Positions 16,611-24,231 are shown, counted from the stretch's first letter. The stretch is 64,000 nt of DNA from Lysinibacillus louembei (GCF_033880585.1 NZ_CP137624.1:124001-188000), one strand, 5' to 3'. Translations and numbers: made by a program. Notes: generated by a model from the letters alone, not told the origin.

Positions 16611-16931
16611 TTAATCAAATTCAGTTAAAACTATATAATTACCACAACCTCTACAGTCTATTCGTAAACTTTCCAGTTTTGAATCGATATTTACATTGTC
16701 TTCGATTTCACGATTCAACAAATCTTCAACTTGCTTTTTGTTATCTGCTACTACTAATTTCTCGATGAAATCATCATACAGGCTGGAACTAACATCATGA
16801 GATATTTCATTTTCGAACATCCGGAAGTTCCCATCTCTTAATTTTCGTTGTACATAACTTAATTTACCAACTGTTTCTGGTATTAATTCTGTTTCACTAT
16901 TACAATTCTCACAAATTATTTTAATTTTCAT
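16611..16931 (-). CDS. Zinc-ribbon protein of unknown function
   Basis: A 106-aa protein. The ATG at 16931 follows AAAGGAGGAATGAAG; the ATG at 16964 has no such site. It has a split zinc ribbon: CENC near the N-terminus and CRGC near the C-terminus flank a helical middle part. It is monocistronic, with a terminator behind it, between the late regulator and terminase. The function is not recognisable. Confidence 0.6.
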   Translation of the reverse strand: MKIKIICENCNSETELIPETVGKLSYVQRKLRDGNFRMFENEISHDVSSSLYDDFIEKLVVADNKKQVEDLLNREIEDNVNIDSKLESLRIDCRGCGNYIVLTEFD

Positions 16932-17057
16932 CTTCATTCCTCCTTTAATGACTCTATTCGCCATAGAAGATGAAAATCCTTCATACTTTCAAAACCACAC
17001 CAAAATTCCGCCCCTAGCCCTCAGCTACTCCATGGCTGTTTGATGCAGTTTTCAAAG

Positions 17058-17085
17058 CAAAAAGACGCCACCGAAGGTGACGCCT
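17058..17085 (-). terminator. Terminator after the late regulator gene
   Basis: The minus strand reads GGCGTCACC-TTC-GGTGGCGTC followed by TTTTT: a nine-pair stem with two G-U pairs. It lies downstream of the regulator at 17191-17661. The rest of the 17086-17190 gap holds an 8-bp inverted repeat near 17105-17126 and nothing else I can assign. Confidence 0.7.
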
Positions 17086-17190
17086 CACGAATTATGTTGT
17101 AACAGTATTTTTTGTGGTAAAAATACATTACTTATTATGAAGGACGAAGTTCTTCACAAAAGATAAAGCCGCTCCGTCCTCCCTCCCATT

Positions 17191-17661
17191 TTAACCTGCG
17201 TTTTTTGAGTAAGTCAAAATCGTACGTATTTGTCCGTTTTGTCCGATTTGTCGCAAGATTTCTTTTTTTGATTGGCATACATAATCTTTGGAAGTGGCTA
17301 GATGCTCCGCTATCTGTCGATATGTCATGCCATCCAATAAGCAATCATATATCGTTTTTAATCGCTCGTCCTTTAACAGGTCGTAAGCAACCTCTAACGC
17401 ATATACATAAGATTCTAAGCGCTCTAGCCGCTTTAATTGGCTACGTTCCCTTACATCCATTCGTTCCATTTCTGCCGCTGAACGAATACTGCTGCCCTTT
17501 GGCATCGTAGCCTCTAATCCATATTGAGCCACGCCCCATGAACTCATATTACGACTACCACCATACAAAGCTCGCTCTAATCTAGCAATCTCTTTTTTCC
17601 ACAGCCGATAGTTGTTAATCATATACCCAATATCCATTTGAGTTGTTTGCCCTTTGCCCAT
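17191..17661 (-). CDS. Late-gene transcriptional regulator, sigma-70 region 4-like (ArpU/RinA type)
   Basis: A 156-aa protein. The C-terminal HTH (LLDGMTYRQIAEHLATSKDY then VCQSKKEILRQI) resembles sigma region 4, as in ArpU/RinA/DUF722 phage regulators. The N-terminal half is helical and basic. It lies between the early genes and terminase, where late activators are found. The start at 17661 has GGGGGCTAGCGC upstream. A likely target is the terminase-structural operon. Confidence 0.75.
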   Translation of the reverse strand: MGKGQTTQMDIGYMINNYRLWKKEIARLERALYGGSRNMSSWGVAQYGLEATMPKGSSIRSAAEMERMDVRERSQLKRLERLESYVYALEVAYDLLKDERLKTIYDCLLDGMTYRQIAEHLATSKDYVCQSKKEILRQIGQNGQIRTILTYSKNAG

Positions 17662-17683
17662 GCGCTAGCCCCCATTTATATGT

Positions 17684-17743
17684 TATAATAGAGTGTGTAT
17701 AATTTTGCTGAGGTGGCTGGGCGTGTGCTTGGCTGCTTTTTTT
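17684..17743 (+). ncRNA. Short plus-strand promoter-terminator unit, candidate sRNA 1
   Basis: An extended -10 (TGTTATAAT; TATAAT at 17684-17689) on the plus strand is followed about 25 nt later by a wobble-rich hairpin (GGCTGGGC-GTGT-GCTTGGCT) and GC plus seven T ending at 17743. The predicted transcript is about 48 nt and is antisense to the leader of the late regulator operon. No clear -35 is visible. A GTG-initiated mini-ORF overlaps the hairpin. Confidence 0.45.
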
Positions 17744-17793
17744 ATTTACAAAACCGCTTTAATTAGTGCTCCTTCCTTTGGTCATTGTGTTTA

Positions 17794-18177
17794 TTAAGTA
17801 AGACTTCCATCTATCAAAACGACGCCTTTCTTGATACCTTCAAATTCCTCAATCAGCTCGCCTACTATGTCATTTTTAGTATCATTTGCAAGCAAGAATT
17901 TAAGTAAAGCCTCTGATTTCGAAATTTCGTTAGGCTCACCCTCATTTGTGACACTTTCTATCGAATCGCCTGCAACAGCTTCATAATAGATTTCAAACGC
18001 TTGGTCTCTATGACTTTTAGCACTAACTTTTATTTCGCTTGTTTCTCGATGTGTCGCCACCAAACCGTAGTATTCTTGCTTATTAAATTCGAAATATCTT
18101 ACTGGGCATCCAGCTTCAATGTAATCTTTATTAAAAGTAAACTTAGGTACTTCAAAATTAACTTCTTTTATTTTCAT
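17794..18177 (-). CDS. Phage protein of unknown function, 127 aa
   Basis: An acidic protein (VNFEVPKFTFNKDYIEAGCP, then RYFEFNKQEYYGLVATHRET) with a beta-rich N-terminal half and helical C-terminus (LIEEFEGIKKG). The ribosome binding site AAGGAGC belongs to the linker repeat. It is one of the cargo genes in the linker-bounded cluster. No family recognised. Confidence 0.6.
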   Translation of the reverse strand: MKIKEVNFEVPKFTFNKDYIEAGCPVRYFEFNKQEYYGLVATHRETSEIKVSAKSHRDQAFEIYYEAVAGDSIESVTNEGEPNEISKSEALLKFLLANDTKNDIVGELIEEFEGIKKGVVLIDGSLT

Positions 18178-18208
18178 TTTACCTAGCTCCTTCCTTTGGT
18201 CATTGTGC

Positions 18209-18388
18209 TCACTCGTTCAACATTTTTTCGACACGTTTAGCTGCATTTTCCGATATACCAAGTACAGTTGCTCCGAAATTTTTGTTATCATATTTCACTG
18301 TTAATTCATGTAAAAAATCACCTAATTCCTCTTCCAATTCTTCTTGCGTTAATCCATTTACAGAAAAATAAAAGTACTGTCTTTTCAA
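18209..18388 (-). CDS. Small phage protein, 59 aa
   Basis: A GTG at 18397 overlaps the ribosome binding site; a TTG at 18388 has AAGGAGTG at the right distance and is my choice. The product (TQEELEEELGDFLHELTVKY) is an acidic helical peptide with a short beta end. Flanked on both sides by linker repeats; function unknown. Confidence 0.5.
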   Translation of the reverse strand: MKRQYFYFSVNGLTQEELEEELGDFLHELTVKYDNKNFGATVLGISENAAKRVEKMLNE

Positions 18389-18419
18389 TGTTTTCACTCC
18401 TTCATAATTGTCATTGTGC

Positions 18420-18650
18420 TTAATATCTACTGATTCGATTCCCTCGAAAAATTCTTTCTTTTGAATCTATTATTAATTCATAATTTTTGTCACACACTCT
18501 ACACCACAAACGAACACCATCATCGGTTGGTGATATATAAGGATCGTATCTACTTATTCGACCATCTCTTTTTACGTCCAATATTACGTATGCTTTACCA
18601 GCATATTGCAAGTCCTTACCACAAGTGCATTTCGGTTTCATGTAAGCCAT
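18420..18650 (-). CDS. Small zinc-finger-like phage protein
   Basis: A 76-aa protein with KPKCTCGKDLQYAGKAY and WCRVCDKNYEL: four cysteines arranged CxC and CxxC, likely one zinc site. AGGAGG lies 12 nt before ATG. Bounded by linker repeats. The likely role is nucleic-acid or protein binding, by analogy. Confidence 0.6.
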   Translation of the reverse strand: MAYMKPKCTCGKDLQYAGKAYVILDVKRDGRISRYDPYISPTDDGVRLWCRVCDKNYELIIDSKERIFRGNRISRY

Positions 18651-18689
18651 AACATACCTATTGCCTCCTTCTCAAAATTGTCATTATAC

Positions 18690-19394
18690 TTAGGCACGAT
18701 TTCTCGCTCGTATTTCCGCCCTACGTTCCATATTTTTCTTCCAATAATCATTTCTATAGGATTCTTTCATTCTATAGACAAGCTTTCCGCCTTCATCTAC
18801 AATCTCTATCCATTCCTTATTCCAATCCGCCCTCAAAGTAGCCATTGTAGACGGTTTGGGGTTGGAATAATGTGTTTGTACCTTTTCCAACAATTCATCA
18901 ATCGTTAAGCCTTTGCTATTAAAATATAAACATTCTTTGATTTTTTCAATTGTGAGCTTATACTCCGTAATAGTTTCCCCACCTTTAGAACCACCAACAT
19001 TCACAAAATGAATTTCCTTATTTACCCTGTCTAGGATGTTAATATATTCTGAACGACGATGGCGTTTCCCCCATTGGTGAATTGTTGTAACATTTCTTTT
19101 CTCGTCATGATACATCAATCCAATTCCTAATTCTTTTAACCAATCTAAGATGAAGAAACGATGATAATGTTTAGGTTGTGGTACTAAAATGAAAATATAA
19201 TCAACTAATCCTATACGACTAATGGCTTGTTCAATCACTTTAAAATTTAGCGCCGTTTTCATTTCTACTCCGATATAAACATTGCCATGTTTAGCTACAG
19301 CATCTATATCATGTAACTCTGCATATACTTGTTCGCATCCCATTTCTTCGAGTAGGAATTGTTTAAGTGGCTCAAATAATTCAGATTCTTTCAC
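18690..19394 (-). CDS. PD-(D/E)XK nuclease-like protein with C-terminal helical domain
   Basis: A 234-aa protein started by GTG with AAGGGGGT upstream. Residues 1-75 show the PD-(D/E)XK pattern: an N-terminal helix with Glu, then LHDIDAVAKHGNVYIGVEMK, with D, E and K correctly spaced, then an amphipathic helix. This resembles DUF2161-type nuclease-fold proteins. The C-terminal part (LTIDELLEKVQTHYSNPKPS and following) looks like a winged helix and basic tail. It may be a sequence-specific nuclease or an inactive DNA-binding relative. It lies just downstream of two methyltransferase genes, with small genes between. Confidence 0.6.
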   Translation of the reverse strand: MKESELFEPLKQFLLEEMGCEQVYAELHDIDAVAKHGNVYIGVEMKTALNFKVIEQAISRIGLVDYIFILVPQPKHYHRFFILDWLKELGIGLMYHDEKRNVTTIHQWGKRHRRSEYINILDRVNKEIHFVNVGGSKGGETITEYKLTIEKIKECLYFNSKGLTIDELLEKVQTHYSNPKPSTMATLRADWNKEWIEIVDEGGKLVYRMKESYRNDYWKKNMERRAEIRARNRA

Positions 19395-19427
19395 AGGTGT
19401 ACCCCCTTCATATTTTTGACAATTTAT

Positions 19428-19586
19428 CTAGTAACCTTCATTTTTCATTATGATATGCAGCGTGTTTTCTGGTATTGGAAAAATGCCTTTTTCTACTGAT
19501 TCAAAAAACACAAACCCTCCATCATAACCTTTGAGTCTATACCCTTTATATTCAGCCCATTTTTTTACCCTTTGTTCAAAAGTCAT
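19428..19586 (-). CDS. Small phage protein, 52 aa
   Basis: ATG at 19586 with GAGGTGAGAA. The product (MTFEQRVKKWAEYKGYRLKG, then FVFFESVEKGIFPIPENT) is a compact basic protein rich in aromatics. It begins right after linker copy 19603-19611. No family recognised. Confidence 0.55.
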   Translation of the reverse strand: MTFEQRVKKWAEYKGYRLKGYDGGFVFFESVEKGIFPIPENTLHIIMKNEGY

Positions 19587-19616
19587 TTCTCACCTCAAAA
19601 TGGTCATTGTGTTCGG

Positions 19617-19811
19617 TTATTCTTCATCAAATAGTCGGAAATTTAGGACTGTAACGGAGCCTTTTTCGTGACTGAAATAACCTTCAATATCCCTTGCAAT
19701 TGCTCGAATATCATCTATACCACGAACCTTCAATCCTCTACTTATTTCTGTATGTCCAAAGCCCAGAGAACTGCCATGGGCATAATTATATGAGACAAAA
19801 TATTTATACAA
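19617..19811 (-). CDS. Small phage protein, 64 aa
   Basis: TTG start at 19811 with AGGTGATTAT. The product (MYKYFVSYNYAHGSSLGFGH, then ISRGLKVRGIDDIRAIARDI) looks like a one-domain alpha/beta protein seen in Firmicute phages. Flanked by linker copies on both sides. Function unknown. Confidence 0.55.
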   Translation of the reverse strand: MYKYFVSYNYAHGSSLGFGHTEISRGLKVRGIDDIRAIARDIEGYFSHEKGSVTVLNFRLFDEE

Positions 19812-19845
19812 ATAATCACCTACTTATTCAAAATTGTCATTGTGC

Positions 19846-20136
19846 TTAGTCATTCCAGACATCCAATTCGCCTGTCATGTATTTACGCGTTGTCTTTAAA
19901 CGCTCTATTAACACGTCTAAACTTTCTGTATTTTTAAAGACTAGATATATAGGGAAATTGGTTAAATCAACCTCTTTTTCTTCATGCTTGACATAGTGTC
20001 CGATTGGTTTTGGCTCTTGTCCAACAAAGGTGATTAACCCCCTCTCTTCATCGCCCATCATTCCTGAACCTATATTGACATCACCTGTGCCAAATTCAAT
20101 TGATACTGTTCCATCTTCATTTTTTACAATTGGCAT
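19846..20136 (-). CDS. Phage protein of unknown function, 96 aa
   Basis: Acidic, beta-rich (MPIVKNEDGTVSIEFGTGDV, then EEKEVDLTNFPIYLVFKNTE). It lies 15 nt downstream of the cytosine methyltransferase gene and has its own ribosome binding site (AAAGGAGGAG). The first linker copy follows its stop directly, so it is the upstream edge of the linker cluster. Confidence 0.6.
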   Translation of the reverse strand: MPIVKNEDGTVSIEFGTGDVNIGSGMMGDEERGLITFVGQEPKPIGHYVKHEEKEVDLTNFPIYLVFKNTESLDVLIERLKTTRKYMTGELDVWND

Positions 20137-20151
20137 GTGTATACTCCTCCT

Positions 20152-21393
20152 TTAATAAAGCTCTTTGGCAATGGCTGCTATCACATTGACAGTCACCGAA
20201 TTGCCAGCTTGCTTGTACAACTGACTATCACTATTAACCTCTCTCGCTCGGTCAAACGCCCAATCGGGGAAACCTTGTAGTCGCCAGCACTCTCTAGGCG
20301 TTAATTTGCGTATGCGCATGTCGCCTGTTAGAGTTGTTTTTGGTGCTTTATAGTCAGATGCTAACAAGCAAGGTGCTATATCCCCTTTGTATCCATCAAA
20401 CTCAAATTTTTTACCGATAGGATGATGCCCTATAGTACCTGGTATTTTTTTATCTGCTGGCAAAGTATCTAAAACACCTTGATTGCATGATGTATCAAGT
20501 GTATTGGCAATACCTTTACCCACTCGCCCTCTACGAGTTTGTGAGCTTGGCACAGCGAGATTAATAGAATCGCCCTCATGCGCGACATCATAACCCTGTT
20601 TGGTTGCTTCTTTTATCATTACACCACGCCCAGGAATAACTACAGCCGCCATATCTTGATTACCTATGCCTTTATAATCCCTAGCCATTAAGCTATGACT
20701 TGTGTCAGTAATACCTTTTATTTCATTGCGATTCATTGTGACAGTGTAATGACCGCCACCGCCACCAGTGTCTAGTGTTTCTGTTATGCCACTATGATGC
20801 GCTAGGATTTCGATATTGTTAGTCGTTGTACTTGTTCCTCCGACAGGAAATATTTTTCGGGTACTTGCGTTTCGAGAATGTCCGATAATGAACACCCGTT
20901 CTCTATTTTGTGGGACCCCGAAATTCTTAGAGTTAAGCACTTGCCATTCCGCATCATACCCAAGTTCATCCAACGTTCGGAGGATAACCTCGAACGTATC
21001 CCCCCCGTTATGGTTGAGCAATCCAACGACGTTTTCAAGGAATAAATAGCGTGGTCTGAGGATATTTGCGAAGCGAGCGATATCAAAGAATAAAGTTCCT
21101 CGTGTGTCCTCGAATCCTTTGCGTTTCCCAGCAATTGAAAAAGCTTGACATGGGAATCCTCCACAAATAATTTCGATTGATCCTCTATCCCGAAGTTTTC
21201 GAATATCGTCATCTGTAACGGTTGTAATGTCATGGGCTGTCCACTCTCCTTTCGTATCATGTATTGCCTCGTATGATTTACGAGCGAATTTATCTATTTC
21301 TACATAGCCTACGCATTCATGACCGGCCGCTTCTAATCCAAGTCGAAAGCCACCGATTCCTGCGAATAAATCGAGAAATTTCACTTTTATCAC
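20152..21393 (-). CDS. DNA cytosine-5 methyltransferase
   Basis: A 413-aa Dcm-type enzyme. Motif I is LFAGIGGFRLGLEAAG, motif IV GGFPCQAFSIAGKRKG with the catalytic Cys, motif VI LENVVGLL, motif VIII QNRERVFIIG and motif X GNSVTVN. The target recognition region lies at about residues 190-345. No cognate restriction gene is adjacent. A solitary phage methyltransferase normally protects phage DNA from host restriction. It abuts a second methyltransferase gene. Confidence 0.93.
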   Translation of the reverse strand: MIKVKFLDLFAGIGGFRLGLEAAGHECVGYVEIDKFARKSYEAIHDTKGEWTAHDITTVTDDDIRKLRDRGSIEIICGGFPCQAFSIAGKRKGFEDTRGTLFFDIARFANILRPRYLFLENVVGLLNHNGGDTFEVILRTLDELGYDAEWQVLNSKNFGVPQNRERVFIIGHSRNASTRKIFPVGGTSTTTNNIEILAHHSGITETLDTGGGGGHYTVTMNRNEIKGITDTSHSLMARDYKGIGNQDMAAVVIPGRGVMIKEATKQGYDVAHEGDSINLAVPSSQTRRGRVGKGIANTLDTSCNQGVLDTLPADKKIPGTIGHHPIGKKFEFDGYKGDIAPCLLASDYKAPKTTLTGDMRIRKLTPRECWRLQGFPDWAFDRAREVNSDSQLYKQAGNSVTVNVIAAIAKELY

Positions 21394-21849
21394 CTACTTC
21401 ATGAACACGAGCCAATGCGTTTTAGCTCGTTTATTTCCAAACAAAGGTTTTATATCAAAGCATTTTAAAACTTCGCGTAAAGGCACCTGGTCCTCATTCC
21501 ATTTGAAAATCAATGTGCCATTTGTTTTCAACACTCTCCAGCACTCTTGGAAACCTTGAGCTATATCTTGTTGCCACATTGATTCATTTAGTCGGCCATA
21601 CTTTTTTGCAAGCCATGAATTTTCGCCAACCTTTACTAAGTGCGGTGGGTCAAAAACGACCAAATAAAATGATTCATCTTCAAATGGCATATTTTTGAAG
21701 TCTCCAATTATGTCTGGCTTGACGATTAACTTACGGCCATCGCACAATTCTGTTTCCAACTCTCGTTCATCCATAAAAATCGTGTCGCCATTTTCTTTGT
21801 CAAACCAAAACATTTTACTGCCACAACAGGCGTCTAATACACGTTGCAT
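21394..21849 (-). CDS. SAM-dependent methyltransferase, probably DNA-modifying
   Basis: A 151-aa class I methyltransferase with the SAM motif VLDACCGSKMFWFDKEN and a FDPPHL motif (DPPx) as in amino-methyltransferases. WRVLKTNGTLIFKWNEDQVP follows. It is short for a full DNA methyltransferase and has no visible target recognition domain. It directly precedes the C5 enzyme, so the two probably act together in DNA protection; the base modified cannot be told. Confidence 0.75.
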   Translation of the reverse strand: MQRVLDACCGSKMFWFDKENGDTIFMDERELETELCDGRKLIVKPDIIGDFKNMPFEDESFYLVVFDPPHLVKVGENSWLAKKYGRLNESMWQQDIAQGFQECWRVLKTNGTLIFKWNEDQVPLREVLKCFDIKPLFGNKRAKTHWLVFMK

Positions 21850-21889
21850 CTTATCGCTCCTTTACTGCACATAATGGTTCAATTGTTGA

Positions 21890-22153
21890 TTATTCAACTC
21901 GAATAAATTCGATTTTACTTACCTTTAAGTCGTCGTATCGCATTGAGTTATAAATACGTTGCCAGTGACTATTAAGATTGGTTAGACTTTCAATTACTTT
22001 CGCATCTTCTATATTGTTCAAAAAGATTAATACACTTGATTCTGAGCGATTACAGTACCATCCGTCTTTAGGTCTTGGCGTAGGCACTGTATCTTCTGAT
22101 TCTCCAGCATAATAACTATCGTTTACTTTGATGATGAAATTCGCTGTTAGCAT
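21890..22153 (-). CDS. Phage protein of unknown function, 87 aa
   Basis: A beta-rich small protein (MLTANFIIKVNDSYYAGESE, then RPKDGWYCNRSESSVLIFLN). ATG at 22153 follows a GGGAGG-type site. It lies between RusA and the methyltransferases; no family recognised. Confidence 0.6.
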   Translation of the reverse strand: MLTANFIIKVNDSYYAGESEDTVPTPRPKDGWYCNRSESSVLIFLNNIEDAKVIESLTNLNSHWQRIYNSMRYDDLKVSKIEFIRVE

Positions 22154-22179
22154 AAATTTTTTACCTCCCTTATTTATCG

Positions 22180-22614
22180 TTACTTAATTTCCATGCAAAT
22201 GCTTATTTGCTGCACCTTAATCTCCGCCCTCGGTTCCATCGAATACCACTTGCGGGCTACCAGCTCTACGATTTGGGCATCATCGCCCCATATAATGCCG
22301 TTCATGCCATCTTTTATTCCCTTAACTAGGTTGTCAGTATCGGGCTTAGTCACAGGACGTAATTCCCCACAATCAATAAGCCGTAATTTTGGCTTTGTGT
22401 GGTACTTTTTCGGTGGCATGACATAGATATCAACCTCTAACCTTAAAGCTCCATGTAGCGGCTCCTGCGGCTTATTTTGCATAGCTATGAGCTTGACAAA
22501 TTCTTTATAGTTTTTGGATTTTGGGGCGTCGTGAGTTTTGACGCCCTTTCCCGCCCTTGAAAATCTCGGTCGCTCCTGTGCTTGCACCTTGCCAGGAATG
22601 ATAAATTGAATCAT
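22180..22614 (-). CDS. rusA: Holliday junction resolvase RusA
   Basis: A 144-aa RusA-type resolvase: FIIPGKVQAQERPRFSRAGK at the N-terminus, and the catalytic stretch RPVTKPDTDNLVKGIKDGMN with GIIWGDDAQIVELV. The conserved Asp residues that bind metal are present. It resolves branched DNA before packaging. It overlaps the upstream gene by 4 nt. Confidence 0.92.
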   Translation of the reverse strand: MIQFIIPGKVQAQERPRFSRAGKGVKTHDAPKSKNYKEFVKLIAMQNKPQEPLHGALRLEVDIYVMPPKKYHTKPKLRLIDCGELRPVTKPDTDNLVKGIKDGMNGIIWGDDAQIVELVARKWYSMEPRAEIKVQQISICMEIK

Positions 22615-22892
22615 GCGATATCCACTTCCTCAACTTCCACCTGTACCCATTCAAAATGCTTCATCATGTGTGTATAACCAGCATTGCAAATTGCACCTTC
22701 ACCAAACTTCGCAAAAATTGCCTCTTCCCATTTTTTCATCCAAGTTTCAGCAACATCCTTGTCATTTATGATATTTGCCTCTCTTAAATCATCCGAAAGC
22801 CCCTCATCTTCATCGTTACCTGTATAGTATTGAGGTACACCACTATCGTTAAATTCATCCTTCAAACGCAAAACCCATGCATCTTTTTTCAT
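22611..22892 (-). CDS. Phage protein of unknown function, 93 aa
   Basis: A strongly acidic protein (KDEFNDSGVPQYYTGNDEDE, C-terminal VQVEVEEVDIA). Its ATG overlaps the stop of the upstream zinc-finger gene (ATGA) and its stop overlaps rusA, so the three are coupled. Confidence 0.6.
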   Translation of the reverse strand: MKKDAWVLRLKDEFNDSGVPQYYTGNDEDEGLSDDLREANIINDKDVAETWMKKWEEAIFAKFGEGAICNAGYTHMMKHFEWVQVEVEEVDIA

Positions 22893-23053
22893 TCAGAAGC
22901 CTCCTCGATAACCTCATCCATATTCACTTGATTCCGCTCGAATTCAGCGTCTGCCAGTTCTTTTTCATGCTTTCGTTTGCATACTGGCCCCATGCCATAG
23001 TCCATTGACTTCTGCGTCTTTAGTGGTCTATTACAGCGGTCGCATAGTTTCAT
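22889..23053 (-). CDS. Small zinc-ribbon protein, DUF6011-like
   Basis: A 54-aa protein with GGGGGTGAATCT before ATG. Four potential ligands are visible: MKLCDRCNRPLKTQ, then YGMGPVCKRKH. This matches the short zinc-binding domain often found in phage early genes. The C-terminal half is an acidic helix. It overlaps both neighbours by 4 nt. Confidence 0.6.
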   Translation of the reverse strand: MKLCDRCNRPLKTQKSMDYGMGPVCKRKHEKELADAEFERNQVNMDEVIEEASE

Positions 23054-23241
23054 AGATTCACCCCCAAAAATCCATTTAATTGCACTTGCTTTACCTCGGT
23101 TGGAATCACTGTTTTAATCGCAGTTTTTATAAGAACTTGAACAGCTTCATACTGCTCTTTATCAAATCCTGTCAAGTACATTTGACCGTCAATATTGATT
23201 AGTATTGTTAGCTGTGCGTTTTGTACGTCAACCTGTTGCAC
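23050..23241 (-). CDS. Small phage protein, 63 aa
   Basis: GTG start with GGAGGGGTATC. The product (MQQVDVQNAQLTILINIDGQ, then KTAIKTVIPTEVKQVQLNG) is a short alpha/beta unit. It overlaps the 53-aa upstream gene by 14 nt and the zinc-ribbon gene by 4 nt. Confidence 0.55.
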   Translation of the reverse strand: MQQVDVQNAQLTILINIDGQMYLTGFDKEQYEAVQVLIKTAIKTVIPTEVKQVQLNGFLGVNL

Positions 23242-23389
23242 GATACCCCTCCACTCTGATTCCGTTTTTGTTAACAGGCACTTTCCTGTAGCCCTCGTGC
23301 TTTAAATACTTAATTTCCTCGGCTGTAAACATTCCCACGGCTAGTAACTTGTCCTTGTCCACACGTTTGTACAGCTCTGTATATGTCAA
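23228..23389 (-). CDS. Small phage protein, 53 aa
   Basis: TTG start at 23389 with AAGGAGTGACAATAA. The product (TYTELYKRVDKDKLLAVGMF, then TAEEIKYLKHEGYRKVPVNK) is basic with two helices, plausibly DNA-binding. It overlaps its downstream neighbour by 14 nt. Confidence 0.55.
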   Translation of the reverse strand: MTYTELYKRVDKDKLLAVGMFTAEEIKYLKHEGYRKVPVNKNGIRVEGYRATG

Positions 23390-23395
23390 TTATTG

Positions 23396-23701
23396 TCACT
23401 CCTTTAGGTCACTAGATTTTACAAATACACCATCAACTATTTTTCCTGTACGTCCTTTAATTTCGTCATAAGCTGTATTTAAACACTCATGTAAGTCCAT
23501 ATCGTTTTGCTGAGCTAGAATAATCATCGTTACGATTACATCGCCGATACCATCACGTAACGCGTCTTTATCATTACGAGCTAATGCCGCCGCAACTTCA
23601 CCAACTTCCTCTACCACTTTCAAAAATTGCTTACTAGATTCCGCATTGTCCAATCCTTTATTGATAGACCATTGTTCTACTTGTGCAATTAATTGATTCA
23701 T
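23396..23701 (-). CDS. MazG-like nucleotide pyrophosphohydrolase
   Basis: A 101-aa protein with the four-helix MazG-like pattern: KVVEEVGEVAAALARND gives the first metal-binding EExxE set and DGIGDVIVTMIILAQQ the second D. Such phage enzymes hydrolyse (d)NTPs or alarmones. Upstream overlap of 4 nt. Confidence 0.85.
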   Translation of the reverse strand: MNQLIAQVEQWSINKGLDNAESSKQFLKVVEEVGEVAAALARNDKDALRDGIGDVIVTMIILAQQNDMDLHECLNTAYDEIKGRTGKIVDGVFVKSSDLKE

Positions 23702-23916
23702 TTCTTTTTCTCCTTTTTATAAAACTTAGATTTTTTGTACGTTACAGATAATGCGTAACGTGTGTCATCCCAGTAATCTGCGTTAACATCTCTAAACTTA
23801 ACTCCCAATGTAGAACTACTACGCTCCATCCAAACTCCAACTATCAAAAATGGATAAGCAGGAACACATAACAGCAAGATTAGCAATTTAACTAGATAAA
23901 ATTTCAGTCGTCCCAT
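23698..23916 (-). CDS. Small membrane protein, 72 aa
   Basis: One N-terminal membrane segment (FYLVKLLILLLCVPAYPFLI) with a basic C-terminal tail (KKSKFYKKEKKK). Coupled to the MazG-like gene by a 4-nt overlap. Common in Firmicute phage early regions; function unknown. Confidence 0.6.
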   Translation of the reverse strand: MGRLKFYLVKLLILLLCVPAYPFLIVGVWMERSSSTLGVKFRDVNADYWDDTRYALSVTYKKSKFYKKEKKK

Positions 23917-24017
23917 AAATCCTCCTTTAGCAGCACTCTATATACTTTGCTAATAATTAACACGTTAGAGAGTGCGCGATTTATTATTTATCCCCGAATA
24001 TGCCGCTTGTTCTATTA

Positions 24018-24209
24018 TCAATAGCACCTGCAACGCTCTGGTCGATTATCAGTAAAGCTAATGTTGTTTTTATTGATTTTTAACTCTTCGCAAATTTTGC
24101 TATGTCCTGCTCCGTCCTTCCACAGCTTACGAAATAATTCTAATTGCTTTGGTGTAAAGTCAAATTTGATAGATTCGTGTTTAGCGCTAGTGAACAAAAT
24201 ATAATTCAT
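24018..24209 (-). CDS. Small phage protein, possible HTH
   Basis: A 63-aa protein; the middle part (FTPKQLELFRKLWKDGAGHS followed by KICEELKINKNNISF) looks like a resolvase-type helix-turn-helix. It ends with a cysteine-rich RPERCRCY. Ribosome binding site AGAGGTGGTG before ATG. Confidence 0.55.
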   Translation of the reverse strand: MNYILFTSAKHESIKFDFTPKQLELFRKLWKDGAGHSKICEELKINKNNISFTDNRPERCRCY

Positions 24210-24231
24210 AACACCACCTCTTTATTCCTAT

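Larger units (their letters stand above)
16540..19850. repeat. Dispersed intergenic linker family, seven copies
   Basis: A motif that reads stop codon, then GCACAATGACAA or a close variant on the minus strand, occurs at 19836-19844, 19603-19611, about 18680-18689 (GTATAATGAC), 18410-18418, 18199-18207, 17781-17789 and, partly, at about 16548-16556 (CACAATGAGG). In six cases it sits immediately or within a few nt after the stop of a gene. Two copies share 22 consecutive identical bases including the ribosome binding site. Each copy holds an ATG opening a 2-8 codon frame (ATG ACA ATT TTG or ATG ACC AAA) that runs over the next ribosome binding site and stops before or close to the next start. 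It may be a recombination linker or a reinitiation device. Confidence 0.7.

Noticed and set aside
17135-17344. 69-codon frame overlapping the late regulator's end
   Set aside because: Mostly within the regulator in another frame, with no site before its start.
20802-21260. 152-codon frame inside the cytosine methyltransferase gene
   Set aside because: Same strand but a different frame, no ribosome binding site, no conserved motif; the methyltransferase motifs cover this region.
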